DNA from: Microbacterium aurum | GTDB lineage: Bacteria; Actinomycetota; Actinomycetes; Actinomycetales; Microbacteriaceae | DNA: 64,000 nucleotides | Direction of reading: 5' to 3' | NCBI RefSeq assembly: GCF_016907815.1 | Contig: NZ_JAFBCQ010000001.1 | Span: forward strand, 372,001 to 436,000 | Shown here: piece by piece, positions 43,197 through 50,867 of the stretch | Numbering within the stretch: position 1 is the stretch's first letter | How the letters are laid out: each line of letters begins with the position of its first letter | Position numbers and translations under genes: made by a program | Notes under the pieces: model-generated | The model's database searches: none | Told to the model about the DNA's origin: nothing | The model's input: only the letters and a program-made list of their open reading frames with translations

Positions 43197-43245
43197 GTCC
43201 CGCCCTTGGCGGGACCCCTCTCGCTCGTCGCGAGGGCCGAGAGGG
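43197..43245 (+). promoter_or_regulatory. tandem stem-loops before the replication-relaxation gene
   Basis: First hairpin GTCCCGCC-CTT-GGCGGGAC (43197-43215). The second immediately follows: CCCTCTCG (43216-43223) pairs with CGAGAGGG (43238-43245), with an inner CTCG-TCG-CGAG hairpin (43224-43234). The 3' arm overlaps the ribosome site (GAGGGAG) of the gene starting at 43256, so folding could hide it. The gap 43087-43255 has no gene. Confidence 0.6.
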
Positions 43246-43255
43246 AGACGCGCAG

Positions 43256-44101
43256 ATGAGCGAACACTCCATACCCGCGACGCGCATCAGCGGAAACCAG
43301 ATCGCCGCCCTCCTGAAGCGGCTCTCAAGCCGAGACCTCGCCGTCCTGCGCTTCCTCAGCGCCCAGCGCTACGCCTCCACCGCCCACCTGCAGCGAGTCT
43401 TCTTCACCGACCACGCCACCCCCAGCGCCGCCACGCGCGCCACCGTCCGCGTCCTCGACCGGCTCTTGACGCTCCGACTCATCACCCGAATGGAGCGGAA
43501 GATCGGCGGATCCACCCGCGGCTCCGCGGCCTACATCTGGCACCTCGACTCCGCCGGCGAACGCCTCACCCGCGGACAAAACACACCACGACGCCGCTAC
43601 ACCGAACCCGCCCTCGCATACCTCGACCACACCCTGCAGGTCACCGAGACCGTCGTCGCGCTGCACGAACTCACCCGCGGTGGGGACGCGCACCTCAGCA
43701 GCATCGCCGTAGAGACCGCCGCGTGGCGCAGCTTCCTCACCCGGCACGGCACCACCGCCATCCTCAAGCCCGACCTCTACGTGAAGGTATCGACGGAAAC
43801 CTACGACGACCACTGGTACATCGAAGTCGACCGCGGCACCGAACACCTCCCCGTTCTCCTCGCCAAATGCCGCACCTACGCCGCCTATAAGGCCACCGGC
43901 CGCGCCAAAGCCGAGCACGGCGTGTTCCCCCGAGTCCTCTGGGTCGTGCCCACACAGCGGCGCGTGCAGCGCCTCACCACCGCCATCCACACGAACAAGG
44001 ACCTGCCAGACCGGCTATTCACCGTCATCACGCCGGACCAACTCGAATCGACCATCCGAGACGACGCCGACACCGCAGCAGTCGAAGGGAGGAACCCATG
44101 A
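43256..44101 (+). CDS. replication-relaxation family protein
   Basis: 281 residues. N-terminal winged-helix part: LLKRLSSRDLAVLRFLSAQRYASTAHLQRVFF, then LDRLLTLRLITRMERKIGG and AYIWHLDSAGERL, as in the PF13814 replication-relaxation family of actinobacterial and firmicute mobile elements. The central DLYVKVSTETYDDHWYIEVDRGTE matches the family's nuclease-like core (D...E.D). Probably acts at the element's origin in rolling-circle-type replication or transfer. Its stop overlaps the next gene (ATGA). Confidence 0.85.
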   Translation: MSEHSIPATRISGNQIAALLKRLSSRDLAVLRFLSAQRYASTAHLQRVFFTDHATPSAATRATVRVLDRLLTLRLITRMERKIGGSTRGSAAYIWHLDSAGERLTRGQNTPRRRYTEPALAYLDHTLQVTETVVALHELTRGGDAHLSSIAVETAAWRSFLTRHGTTAILKPDLYVKVSTETYDDHWYIEVDRGTEHLPVLLAKCRTYAAYKATGRAKAEHGVFPRVLWVVPTQRRVQRLTTAIHTNKDLPDRLFTVITPDQLESTIRDDADTAAVEGRNP

Positions 44102-44556
44102 GCCCCGAAGCACCCCCACCACACCAGCGGGAACCCGAGAACGAGCCCTGGCGCCCACACAGCAACCCGCCGTTCGGGCCGGAAGCAGTAGCGTCCGTCG
44201 AACACTCCCTCGCCCAACTGAAAGACCCCGACGACGCCCTCCGCATCCTGAGTGGCGTCGAACAGAACGGCGCCGCGTTCGCCGCCTACCTGATGCTCCA
44301 TGACACCAACCTGGCCGCCGAGAACATCATTGACACCTTCTACGACAGCTACCTCGACGCCTGGCAACACTTCGACCAGTTCCGCACCGTCGTCCTGGAA
44401 AACCTCGGTTGGCTCGACGCCGTGAAGAACGTCATGACCGAGCAAGGCATCACCGCCGACCATCTCGTCTGGAACCGAGGTGCGATCGACGCCCAGATCC
44501 TGGAGACCTACGACGCCGTCCACCTCGACGGCTGGTGGCACATCTTCCAGAAGTAA
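44098..44556 (+). CDS. ArdA-like antirestriction protein
   Basis: 152 residues, acidic. FYDSYLDAWQHFDQFRTVVLENLGWL and the ending IDAQILETYDAVHLDGWWHIFQK follow the ArdA pattern (short acidic repeats mimicking DNA, 'yidyea.ardlf..dy...d.gyvF'). It would bind and block type I restriction enzymes when the element enters a new host. Family resemblance is moderate and was judged by eye. Overlaps the replication-relaxation gene by 4 bp. Confidence 0.6.
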   Translation: MSPEAPPPHQREPENEPWRPHSNPPFGPEAVASVEHSLAQLKDPDDALRILSGVEQNGAAFAAYLMLHDTNLAAENIIDTFYDSYLDAWQHFDQFRTVVLENLGWLDAVKNVMTEQGITADHLVWNRGAIDAQILETYDAVHLDGWWHIFQK

Positions 44557-44673
44557 CGACTTCCATCCCGCCGTCGCGTGGAAGTGGACACAAGCGCACC
44601 CAACAAGAGAAGAACGACAACCAAAGACCGGAGGCACCGACTGGGCCTGCTGATCCGACGAAAGGAGGCGACT

Positions 44674-44853
44674 ATGACCACATCAACTAATCAGCCCGCC
44701 GAGAGGCTGGAACCCCTCTCGGGCACTGACGTGAAGCGGGCGACGATTCCTTCCTTCGCGCCGCGCCTCATCACCTCATCGGCGCGTCGTCCCCCAACGA
44801 TTGCCTTCTGCCGCCCGTCGGCTCATCACAACGGAGTGCCTCATGACGGATAG
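44674..44853 (+). CDS. possible 59-residue protein with perfect Shine-Dalgarno site
   Basis: ATG 44674 is preceded by AAAGGAGG at the ideal distance. The product MTTSTNQPAERLEPLSGTDV... has no known domain and ends overlapping the start of the next gene by 11 bp. It may be a genuine small protein or a leader peptide for the genes that follow. Confidence 0.45.
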   Translation: MTTSTNQPAERLEPLSGTDVKRATIPSFAPRLITSSARRPPTIAFCRPSAHHNGVPHDG

Positions 44854-45181
44854 ACGAAGTCGGCGGCGCTACCGCAAGACGCAGGGGCGCCGGGTATGGG
44901 TGTTCTCCGAACTCAATCACCACCTGCGGCCAGAACACCTCGCCAAGGTCCTGGTTGCCGCCGGTCTAGAACAGGCTCGTCTCGAAGCTGAAGCCCGCGC
45001 CCAACAGACACACTCACTCGGCGACGGAGGCAAAGTTGCGCCTCATCGATGCGAAAAATACATCGATAGCGCGACGGGGGTGGGGAGTTCCGAAGTGTCA
45101 ATCAACGATGTCGAAGCCCTCGACTTTCAAGCCCAATCGAGCGTTAATGCGGAGGACCTAACCGAAGGAGGGAGCCAATGA
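44843..45181 (+). CDS. small basic protein coupled to the recombinase, candidate directionality factor
   Basis: 112 residues from ATG 44843 (CGGAG upstream). Basic N-terminus (TDRRSRRRYRKTQGRRVWVF), then a helical segment (EHLAKVLVAAGLEQARLEAE) and an acidic tail. The stop overlaps the serine recombinase start by 4 bp. Small basic proteins in this position are often excision (directionality) factors or regulators of the integrase, but no homology supports this. Confidence 0.55.
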   Translation: MTDRRSRRRYRKTQGRRVWVFSELNHHLRPEHLAKVLVAAGLEQARLEAEARAQQTHSLGDGGKVAPHRCEKYIDSATGVGSSEVSINDVEALDFQAQSSVNAEDLTEGGSQ

Positions 45182-46896
45182 ACCCGCGCCAAGCAACCAA
45201 CCACCAAGTCTTCGACAATGCCCCACCACCGCTGCGCTACATCGCACCCGTCACCCGAGACGATGAGTACGAGGACTCTGATGAAGTCCGCTCGCTCACG
45301 ACAACAGACGCACCGCGCGGAAGCCGCGCCGTGGTCTATGTGCGCGTGTCCAGTAAGGGCCAGCTCAACACGGACTACGACCCAGAGGGGCTTTCGATTC
45401 CGGCGCAGCGTGCTGCGTGCGCGCGTAAGGCTGACCAGCTCGGCCTGGTCGTCGTCGGCGAGTACGTCGAGCCAGGACGTTCAGCGACCGAGATGACCAA
45501 GCGCGTCGCATTCCAACAAATGCTTGAGCGGATTCGGCGAGAGCGGGACGTCGACTACGTCATCGTGCACAAACTGTCGAGATTTGCGCGCAACCGCCTG
45601 GACGACGCGATCGTCATGGCCGACCTCAAGAAGCGTGGCGTGACGCTGATCTCCGCAACCGAGCAGATCGACAGCACCCCTGAAGGCCAGCTCATGCATG
45701 GCATCCTGGCGACCTTCAACCAGTACCGGTCCGCCGCCGACGGGGCGGACATCGCCTACAAGATGGGCCAGAAGGCCAGGAATGGCGGCACCCTCGGGCG
45801 AGCGCCCATCGGCTATCTGAATACGCTCGACCGCATCGACGGTAGGGAGATTCGTTCGGTCGCGGTCGACGAAGAGCGCGCTCCGTTCGTGAAGCTCGCG
45901 TTCGAACTATATGCATCCGGCACCTACACACTGGACGACGTCACCACGGAGCTCGCTGATCGCGGTCTTCGGTCACGCCCCACCATAGCGCGTCCCGCGG
46001 CTCCGATTGCGGTCTCGAAGGTGCAACGCCTCCTGCGCGATCGCTACTACCTCGGCGAAATCGAATACAAAGGCGAAACCTACGACGGCAGGCATGAACC
46101 TCTGATCGATCCGGAACTCTTCGAGAAGGTCCAAACACTCCTCGACGCACGGAACAAATCTGGCGAACGGCGCATCAAGAATGACCACTACCTGAAGGGC
46201 ACCATCTGGTGCGGCAGGTGCCGCCTCGAAGACCGCGTGATCAAGCGCATGATCATCATGCGCGCCACCGGTCGAAACGGCGGAGAGTACGCCTACTTCT
46301 TCTGCCGCGGCGTCCAAGACCATGTCTGCGACGCGCCCTACTCCAACATGGAGCGCGTTGAGCGTGCCATCGAGGCTCACTACAAGACCATCCGCTTGAG
46401 CACCGAGTTCATCGCAGCGGTCCGCGAGAACCTCGAGTCAGCAGTTGCCGACAAAGTGAAAGCCCAGCAGCTACTCCGAAAGCAGCTGGAAAACCAACTC
46501 CGTCAGCTGGCGGTCAAGGAAGAGAATCTCCTCGACCTCGCCGCCGATGGTGAGCTGCCGACCGCCCGCATCAAGGTCAAACTGCATGAGATTGGCCGCG
46601 ATCGCGCGAAGCTCGCCGCCCAACTTGACGCGGTCGAACTCGACCTGTCCGGAGGACTGGCATACATCAACGCCCACCTCGAGCTACTCGCCGACCCCCA
46701 GGAACTCTACCGCCGCGCATCGGACGAGATGCGTCGTCAACTGAACCAGGCATTCTTCAACCGCATCTACGTCGTGAATGACGAGGTGGTCGGCGACGAG
46801 CTGAATTCACCGCTGGTCGAGTTGTTGGCCGCTGAACGCGGCTGGACGGCCCTAGTTGTACTGACCTCGACCGTTGTTGATGCGGTCGATGGGTGA
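45178..46896 (+). CDS. large serine recombinase (integrase) with C-terminus replaced by IS481
   Basis: 572 residues as it stands. Resolvase catalytic domain with the nucleophile in VVYVRVSSKGQ (Ser58), arginine-rich FARNRLDD, a recombinase domain (GRAPIGYLN...YYLGEIEYKG), a zinc-ribbon-like part (GTIWCGRCR...FFCRG...VCDAP) and a coiled coil (about 405-445). It integrates the element into a specific site; the adjacent tRNA-Leu is the probable target. After L559 (the cctag repeat) the last 13 residues come from the IS481 insertion. Without the IS the frame would continue for 185 more codons through 48478. Confidence 0.88.
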   Translation: MNPRQATNHQVFDNAPPPLRYIAPVTRDDEYEDSDEVRSLTTTDAPRGSRAVVYVRVSSKGQLNTDYDPEGLSIPAQRAACARKADQLGLVVVGEYVEPGRSATEMTKRVAFQQMLERIRRERDVDYVIVHKLSRFARNRLDDAIVMADLKKRGVTLISATEQIDSTPEGQLMHGILATFNQYRSAADGADIAYKMGQKARNGGTLGRAPIGYLNTLDRIDGREIRSVAVDEERAPFVKLAFELYASGTYTLDDVTTELADRGLRSRPTIARPAAPIAVSKVQRLLRDRYYLGEIEYKGETYDGRHEPLIDPELFEKVQTLLDARNKSGERRIKNDHYLKGTIWCGRCRLEDRVIKRMIIMRATGRNGGEYAYFFCRGVQDHVCDAPYSNMERVERAIEAHYKTIRLSTEFIAAVRENLESAVADKVKAQQLLRKQLENQLRQLAVKEENLLDLAADGELPTARIKVKLHEIGRDRAKLAAQLDAVELDLSGGLAYINAHLELLADPQELYRRASDEMRRQLNQAFFNRIYVVNDEVVGDELNSPLVELLAAERGWTALVVLTSTVVDAVDG

Positions 46897-47826
46897 GATG
46901 CCTCCGATGCCGAGGTGGCGCCTGTCTAGGTTGTAGTGGTCGAGCCAGGTCGTCAAGCCGGAGGCCCGGTCCTCGTTCGAGGTCCAGGGTCTCGCGTAGG
47001 CCCACTCGGTCGCGAGGGTCCGGTTCAGGCGTTCGACCTTCCCATTGGTCCAGGGGCAGTGCGGTTTGATGAACCGGTGCTTGATGCCGTGCTGCTCGAT
47101 CACCGCGCGGAACGCGGTCGAGTGGCGGTATGCGAACGCGTTGTCACTGATCACCCGCTCGACCTTCACTCCGAGGGTCGCGTAGAACGCGATCGCCCGC
47201 TCGAGAACACCGGCCGCGGTGGTGCCCTTCTCATCATCGTGGATCTCCGCGTAAGCGACCCGGGAGTGGTCGTCGATGACGGTGTGGACGTAGTCGTAAC
47301 CCAGCCCTCGCTTGCGGGCGGGTCGTTCACCGCGGCCGTGGAGGCGCCACCCGCCGCCGGCGGGGATGCGGCCCAGCTTCTTCACATCGACGTGGATCAA
47401 CGACCCGGGATGGTCGTGCTCGTAGCGCCGTCCCGTCCGGCGGGTCGCGCGGATCACCGTCCCGGTGACCGGGTCCAGCTCCCGCAGCAGCGGGACGTGG
47501 TGGCGGCGCAGCACCCGCCCCACCGTCGAGGGCTGCAGGCCGAGCCGGCCCGCGATGAACACCGGACCGCGACGAGTGACGTGTCGCATGATCCGCACCC
47601 GCGTCTCCACGCATGCCGCCGTCCTACGCGGGTGCGAGTGGGCGACGCTGGAACGATCCTGCAGACCTGCGGAGCCGTGTTCCCGGAACCGACGCCACCA
47701 CCGCCACGCAGTCGTGCGCGAGATCCCCATCTCCGCCGCGACATGCGCGACCGCACGCCCCGACTCGATGCGCTGGACCATGATCAACCTGCCGGCCGGA
47801 GTCAGCCGGGCATTAGCGTGGGACAC
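46852..47826 (-). CDS. IS481-family transposase
   Basis: 324 residues. N-terminal HTH (VAHVAAEMGISRTTAWRWWR) and the rve core: LIHVDVKKLGRI (D), RVISDNAFAYRH (D) and WTNGKVERLNRTLATEWAYA (E), ending LDRRHLGIGGISPIDRI. Complete and apparently active. Its TAG stop lies in the duplicated target sequence, not in the IS. Confidence 0.93.
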   Translation of the reverse strand: MSHANARLTPAGRLIMVQRIESGRAVAHVAAEMGISRTTAWRWWRRFREHGSAGLQDRSSVAHSHPRRTAACVETRVRIMRHVTRRGPVFIAGRLGLQPSTVGRVLRRHHVPLLRELDPVTGTVIRATRRTGRRYEHDHPGSLIHVDVKKLGRIPAGGGWRLHGRGERPARKRGLGYDYVHTVIDDHSRVAYAEIHDDEKGTTAAGVLERAIAFYATLGVKVERVISDNAFAYRHSTAFRAVIEQHGIKHRFIKPHCPWTNGKVERLNRTLATEWAYARPWTSNEDRASGLTTWLDHYNLDRRHLGIGGISPIDRINNGRGQYN

Positions 47827-47916
47827 GAGAGACCTCCGTGGACTCGAGGGAACCTAGACAGCTCCAACTCGACTACGGAGGTCTCTCCTACGTCAACAAC
47901 GATCCGGGTCAGTACA
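46856..47916 (-). mobile_element. IS481-family insertion sequence
   Basis: About 1061 bp. Ends share TGTACTGACC (left 46857) and its complement (47907-47916), with further matching CGTTGTTGA. Flanked by the 5-bp repeat CCTAG (46851-46855 and 47917-47921). It interrupts the 3' end of the serine recombinase gene. Confidence 0.88.
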
Positions 47917-47996
47917 CCTAGAAGCCGGGCAGAGCCTCGAAACGGCCATAGTCGTAGCCAGTGCGGAAGCGGCCCGCAGAAGCCCGGAAACAGCAG

Positions 47997-48024
47997 AAAA
48001 GGCCACCCCGAAGGGTGACCTTTT
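47997..48024. terminator. bidirectional rho-independent terminator
   Basis: AAAAGG..ACCC (47997-48008), loop CGAA, GGGT..CCTTTT (48013-48024), giving a stem with U-runs in both directions. It can end the tRNA-Leu transcript on the minus strand and the recombinase transcript on the plus strand. Confidence 0.8.
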
Positions 48025-48089
48025 CGTTGGAACCGTAGGTGACCTGCTTACCGCCCTGCAAAGCCGGGGCGATTGCAGTAAGCCTCCTA

Positions 48090-48176
48090 TGGTGCGCGAG
48101 GGGGGAGTTGAACCCCCACGCCCTTTCGGGCACTGGCACCTGAAGCCAGCGCGTCTGCCTATTCCGCCACTCGCGC
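48090..48176 (-). tRNA. tRNA-Leu (CAG)
   Basis: 87 nt including an encoded CCA. Acceptor GCGCGAG pairs with CTCGCGC, the anticodon arm is CTGGC-TTCAGGT-GCCAG with anticodon CAG, a long variable arm (TGCCCGAAAGGGCG) marks a class II tRNA, and the T-arm is GGGGGTTCAACTCCCCC. The mobile element abuts its 3' end. Confidence 0.95.
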
Positions 48177-48329
48177 GAGCCGCGGCATCCGAAGATCCCA
48201 CGGACTCAACTTCCCGAGGATATCACGGCGCGCGCGTGGTCCCGAATCCGCGCACCGGCGGGGGTTTCCGTACTCGCTCAGGCTGTACAACTAGCATGTA
48301 CCCACCGGCCCCCGAGCATGAGGAGCCCC

Positions 48330-49079
48330 GTGGGACTACTGGACAGCTTCGAGAAGGGACTCGAGCGCGCGGTCAACAGCGCGTTCGCGAAGTCCTTCCG
48401 CAGCGGCATTCAACCGGTCGAGATCGCCGCCGCCCTGCGCAGCGAACTCGACGCCAAGGCCGCCGTCGTCAGCCGTGACCGCATCCTCGCGCCCAACGCC
48501 TTCGAGGTGCGCCTGGCCCCGGCGGATGCCGAGCGCATGCGCTCACTGGGCTCGACACTCGACGACGAACTGCTGAGCCTCGTCCAGAAGCACGCCAAGG
48601 CGCAGGGCTTCAGCTTCGCCGGGCCCGTCACCGTCTCCCTCGCCACCGACGAGCAACTCTCCACGGGCACCCTGCGCGTCGACTCGCAGACCGCGGCCGG
48701 CCAGGTCGCCTGGCGCGGCGTCGTCGACATCGCCGGCGCCCGGCATCCGCTCGCGAAGGGCCGCACCGTCATCGGCCGCGGCAGCGACGCCGACATCACG
48801 ATCGCGGATGCCGGGACGAGCCGCCGTCACGTCGAGATCCTGTGGGACGGCGAGCGCGCCATGGTCCGCGACCTCGGTTCCACCAACGGCACCGAGCTCG
48901 ACGGCCGCAAGGTCTCCGAAGCCCCCCTGCCGCCCGACTCCGTCATCAAGATCGGGCGCACCGAGATCGTCTTCCGCGTCATCGCCCAAGCCACGCCGCC
49001 CCGCCCGAGCGTGTCGGCCTCCGACGCCACGCGCGCCTTCGGGTTCGACGGTCCCCGCTTCGAGGGGGGCGCCCGGTGA
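48330..49079 (+). CDS. fhaA: FhaA: DUF3662 and FHA domain protein
   Basis: 249 residues from GTG 48330 (GAGGAG upstream). N-terminal DUF3662 (MGLLDSFEKGLERAVNSAFA...VQ/IQPVEIAAALRSELD) and C-terminal FHA domain (TVIGRGSDADITI, SRRHVEI, STNGTELDG). FhaA reads phosphothreonines made by PknA/PknB and links them to peptidoglycan synthesis in actinobacteria. First gene of the operon fhaA-fhaB-pstP-rodA-pbpA-pknA-pknB; its stop overlaps fhaB (GTGA). A TAGCAT -10-like element at 48292-48297 may be its promoter. Confidence 0.95.
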   Translation: MGLLDSFEKGLERAVNSAFAKSFRSGIQPVEIAAALRSELDAKAAVVSRDRILAPNAFEVRLAPADAERMRSLGSTLDDELLSLVQKHAKAQGFSFAGPVTVSLATDEQLSTGTLRVDSQTAAGQVAWRGVVDIAGARHPLAKGRTVIGRGSDADITIADAGTSRRHVEILWDGERAMVRDLGSTNGTELDGRKVSEAPLPPDSVIKIGRTEIVFRVIAQATPPRPSVSASDATRAFGFDGPRFEGGAR

Positions 49080-49618
49080 CGAGCGAACTGACCCTGCTGC
49101 TCCTGCAGATCGGCTTCCTGATCCTGCTGTGGTTCTTCGTCTTCGCGGTCGTCTACTCCCTCCGCGCCGATCTGTTCGGCGTGAAGGTGCGCAAGCTCCC
49201 CGATCCGGCACCGGCGGCGGCCCCGGCCGCCGCCGCGCCCCCGCCCGCGCAGGCGGCGACGGCGCCGATCGCGCCCGCCGCGGCCAGCGCCCCGGCCCCC
49301 TCCAGCCCGCAGAAGGCGACGCGAGACGCCGTCTCGCGCATCGTCATCACGAGCGGCCCCAAGGCGGGGCTCGAACTTCCGCTCGGCACCGACGCCCTCA
49401 CGATCGGCCGCTCCAGCGAGTCGGGCCTCGTCATCCGCGACGACTACACCTCCAGCCACCACGCCCGGCTCCTCCTGTGGGGCGACCAGTGGATGATCCA
49501 GGACCTCGACTCGACCAACGGCACCTGGCACGACGGCCACCGCGTCAGCACCCCGGTGCCCGTGCGCATCGGCGCCCCCATCAAGGTCGGCGCGACGACC
49601 TTCGAGTTGAGGAAGTAG
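49076..49618 (+). CDS. fhaB: FhaB/FipA: membrane-anchored FHA domain protein
   Basis: 180 residues, GTG start overlapping the fhaA stop. One N-terminal membrane segment (LLLLQIGFLILLWFFVFAVV), an Ala/Pro-rich linker (about 45-80) and an FHA domain (TIGRSSESGLVI, SSHHARLLL, STNGTWHDG). It is a phospho-dependent scaffold for the division and cell-wall machinery, substrate and partner of the kinases in this operon. 11 bp before the phosphatase gene. Confidence 0.93.
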   Translation: MTSELTLLLLQIGFLILLWFFVFAVVYSLRADLFGVKVRKLPDPAPAAAPAAAAPPPAQAATAPIAPAAASAPAPSSPQKATRDAVSRIVITSGPKAGLELPLGTDALTIGRSSESGLVIRDDYTSSHHARLLLWGDQWMIQDLDSTNGTWHDGHRVSTPVPVRIGAPIKVGATTFELRK

Positions 49619-49628
49619 CCGGCGCCGC

Positions 49629-50867
49629 ATGGTCTTCGAGGGATCGAGCGTCGCGATCTCCCACACGGGAAAGGTGCGCTCCAACAACCAGGACTCGGGC
49701 TACGCCGGCTCGAACCTGTTCGTCGTCGCCGACGGCATGGGCGGCCATGCCGGCGGTGACGTCGCCTCGAGCCTCGCCGTGCACCGCCTGAAAGAGCTCG
49801 ACCACCCCTTCGCGTCGACCGGCGAGGCCGAGCGCGCGCTGCAGGACGCCATCGGGTCCACGGCATCCGTCCTCATCGACACCGTCGCCCGCCGACCCGA
49901 GCTCGCCGGCATGGGCACCACCGTCAGCGGCCTCATCATGGTCGACGACTACGCCGTCATCGCGCATATCGGCGACTCGCGCATCTATCTGTACCGCGAC
50001 GACGCGCTCACCCAGATCACGACCGACCACACCTTCGTGCAGCGCCTCGTGGACTCGGGTCGCATCACCCCCGAAGAGGCCCGCTACCACCCGCGCCGCT
50101 CCGTGCTCATGCGCGTGCTCGGCGACATGGACCCCGATCCCGAGATCGACACGTTCATCATGCCGACCCAGCCGGGTGACCGCTGGCTGCTGTGCTCCGA
50201 CGGCCTCTCCGGCGTCGTCGACGACGCCCACACCAGCAAGGTGCTGGGGCAGAAGCTCCCGCCGGGGCGCACCGCCGATCTGCTGCTCAAGCAGGCGCTC
50301 GACGCCGGTGCCCCCGACAACGTCACCGTCGTCATCGTCGACGTCGGCGGCAGCCACCCGATGTTCAGCGGCACCCCGACGATCGTCGGCTCGGCGTCGA
50401 ACCCGCAGGGCGTCGACGTGCCCGCCGCCCGGCCCGGCCGCACCAGCTGGCTGCACCCCGCCCGGCAGGCGGCGAACGAGCCGACCCACTTCGAGCCGGC
50501 CGCCGAGTTCCTCGAAGAGCTCATCGAGGAGGATCGCCGCCGCGCCCGCCGCCGGCGCATCTGGTGGGTCGTCGGGTTCGTCGTCATCCTCGCCGCCCTG
50601 GCGGGGGCGCTGTTCGGCGCCTACAGCTGGACGCAGTCGCGCTACTTCGTCGGCGCCGACGACGATTCCGTGGTGATCTACCGCGGGATCCAGCAGGATC
50701 TCGGCCCGATCCCGCTCTCGTCGGTGCACGAAGACACCGGCATCCTGCTGTCGGAACTGCCCTTCTACCAGCGGCTCGCGGTCACCGCGACGATCTCGGC
50801 GCGGTCGCTGGCCGACGCTGAGGCGATCGTGGAGACCCTCCGCGAGACCGTGGAGGACACGCCATGA
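49629..50867 (+). CDS. pstP: PstP: PP2C-family Ser/Thr phosphatase
   Basis: 412 residues. Cytoplasmic PP2C domain (1-235) with metal-binding motifs NNQDSGYAG, VADGMGGHAGGD, IAHIGDSRIYL and LCSDGLSG, APDNVTV. Juxtamembrane linker, one membrane segment (about 315-335) and an extracellular C-terminal domain. It removes phosphates added by PknA/PknB. Its stop overlaps the rodA start (ATGA). Confidence 0.95.
   Translation: MVFEGSSVAISHTGKVRSNNQDSGYAGSNLFVVADGMGGHAGGDVASSLAVHRLKELDHPFASTGEAERALQDAIGSTASVLIDTVARRPELAGMGTTVSGLIMVDDYAVIAHIGDSRIYLYRDDALTQITTDHTFVQRLVDSGRITPEEARYHPRRSVLMRVLGDMDPDPEIDTFIMPTQPGDRWLLCSDGLSGVVDDAHTSKVLGQKLPPGRTADLLLKQALDAGAPDNVTVVIVDVGGSHPMFSGTPTIVGSASNPQGVDVPAARPGRTSWLHPARQAANEPTHFEPAAEFLEELIEEDRRRARRRRIWWVVGFVVILAALAGALFGAYSWTQSRYFVGADDDSVVIYRGIQQDLGPIPLSSVHEDTGILLSELPFYQRLAVTATISARSLADAEAIVETLRETVEDTP

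Noticed and set aside
48089..48478. Plus-strand reading frame starting over the tRNA-Leu gene
   Set aside because: It is antisense tRNA sequence plus an out-of-frame stretch of fhaA. It matters only as the possible former tail of the recombinase.
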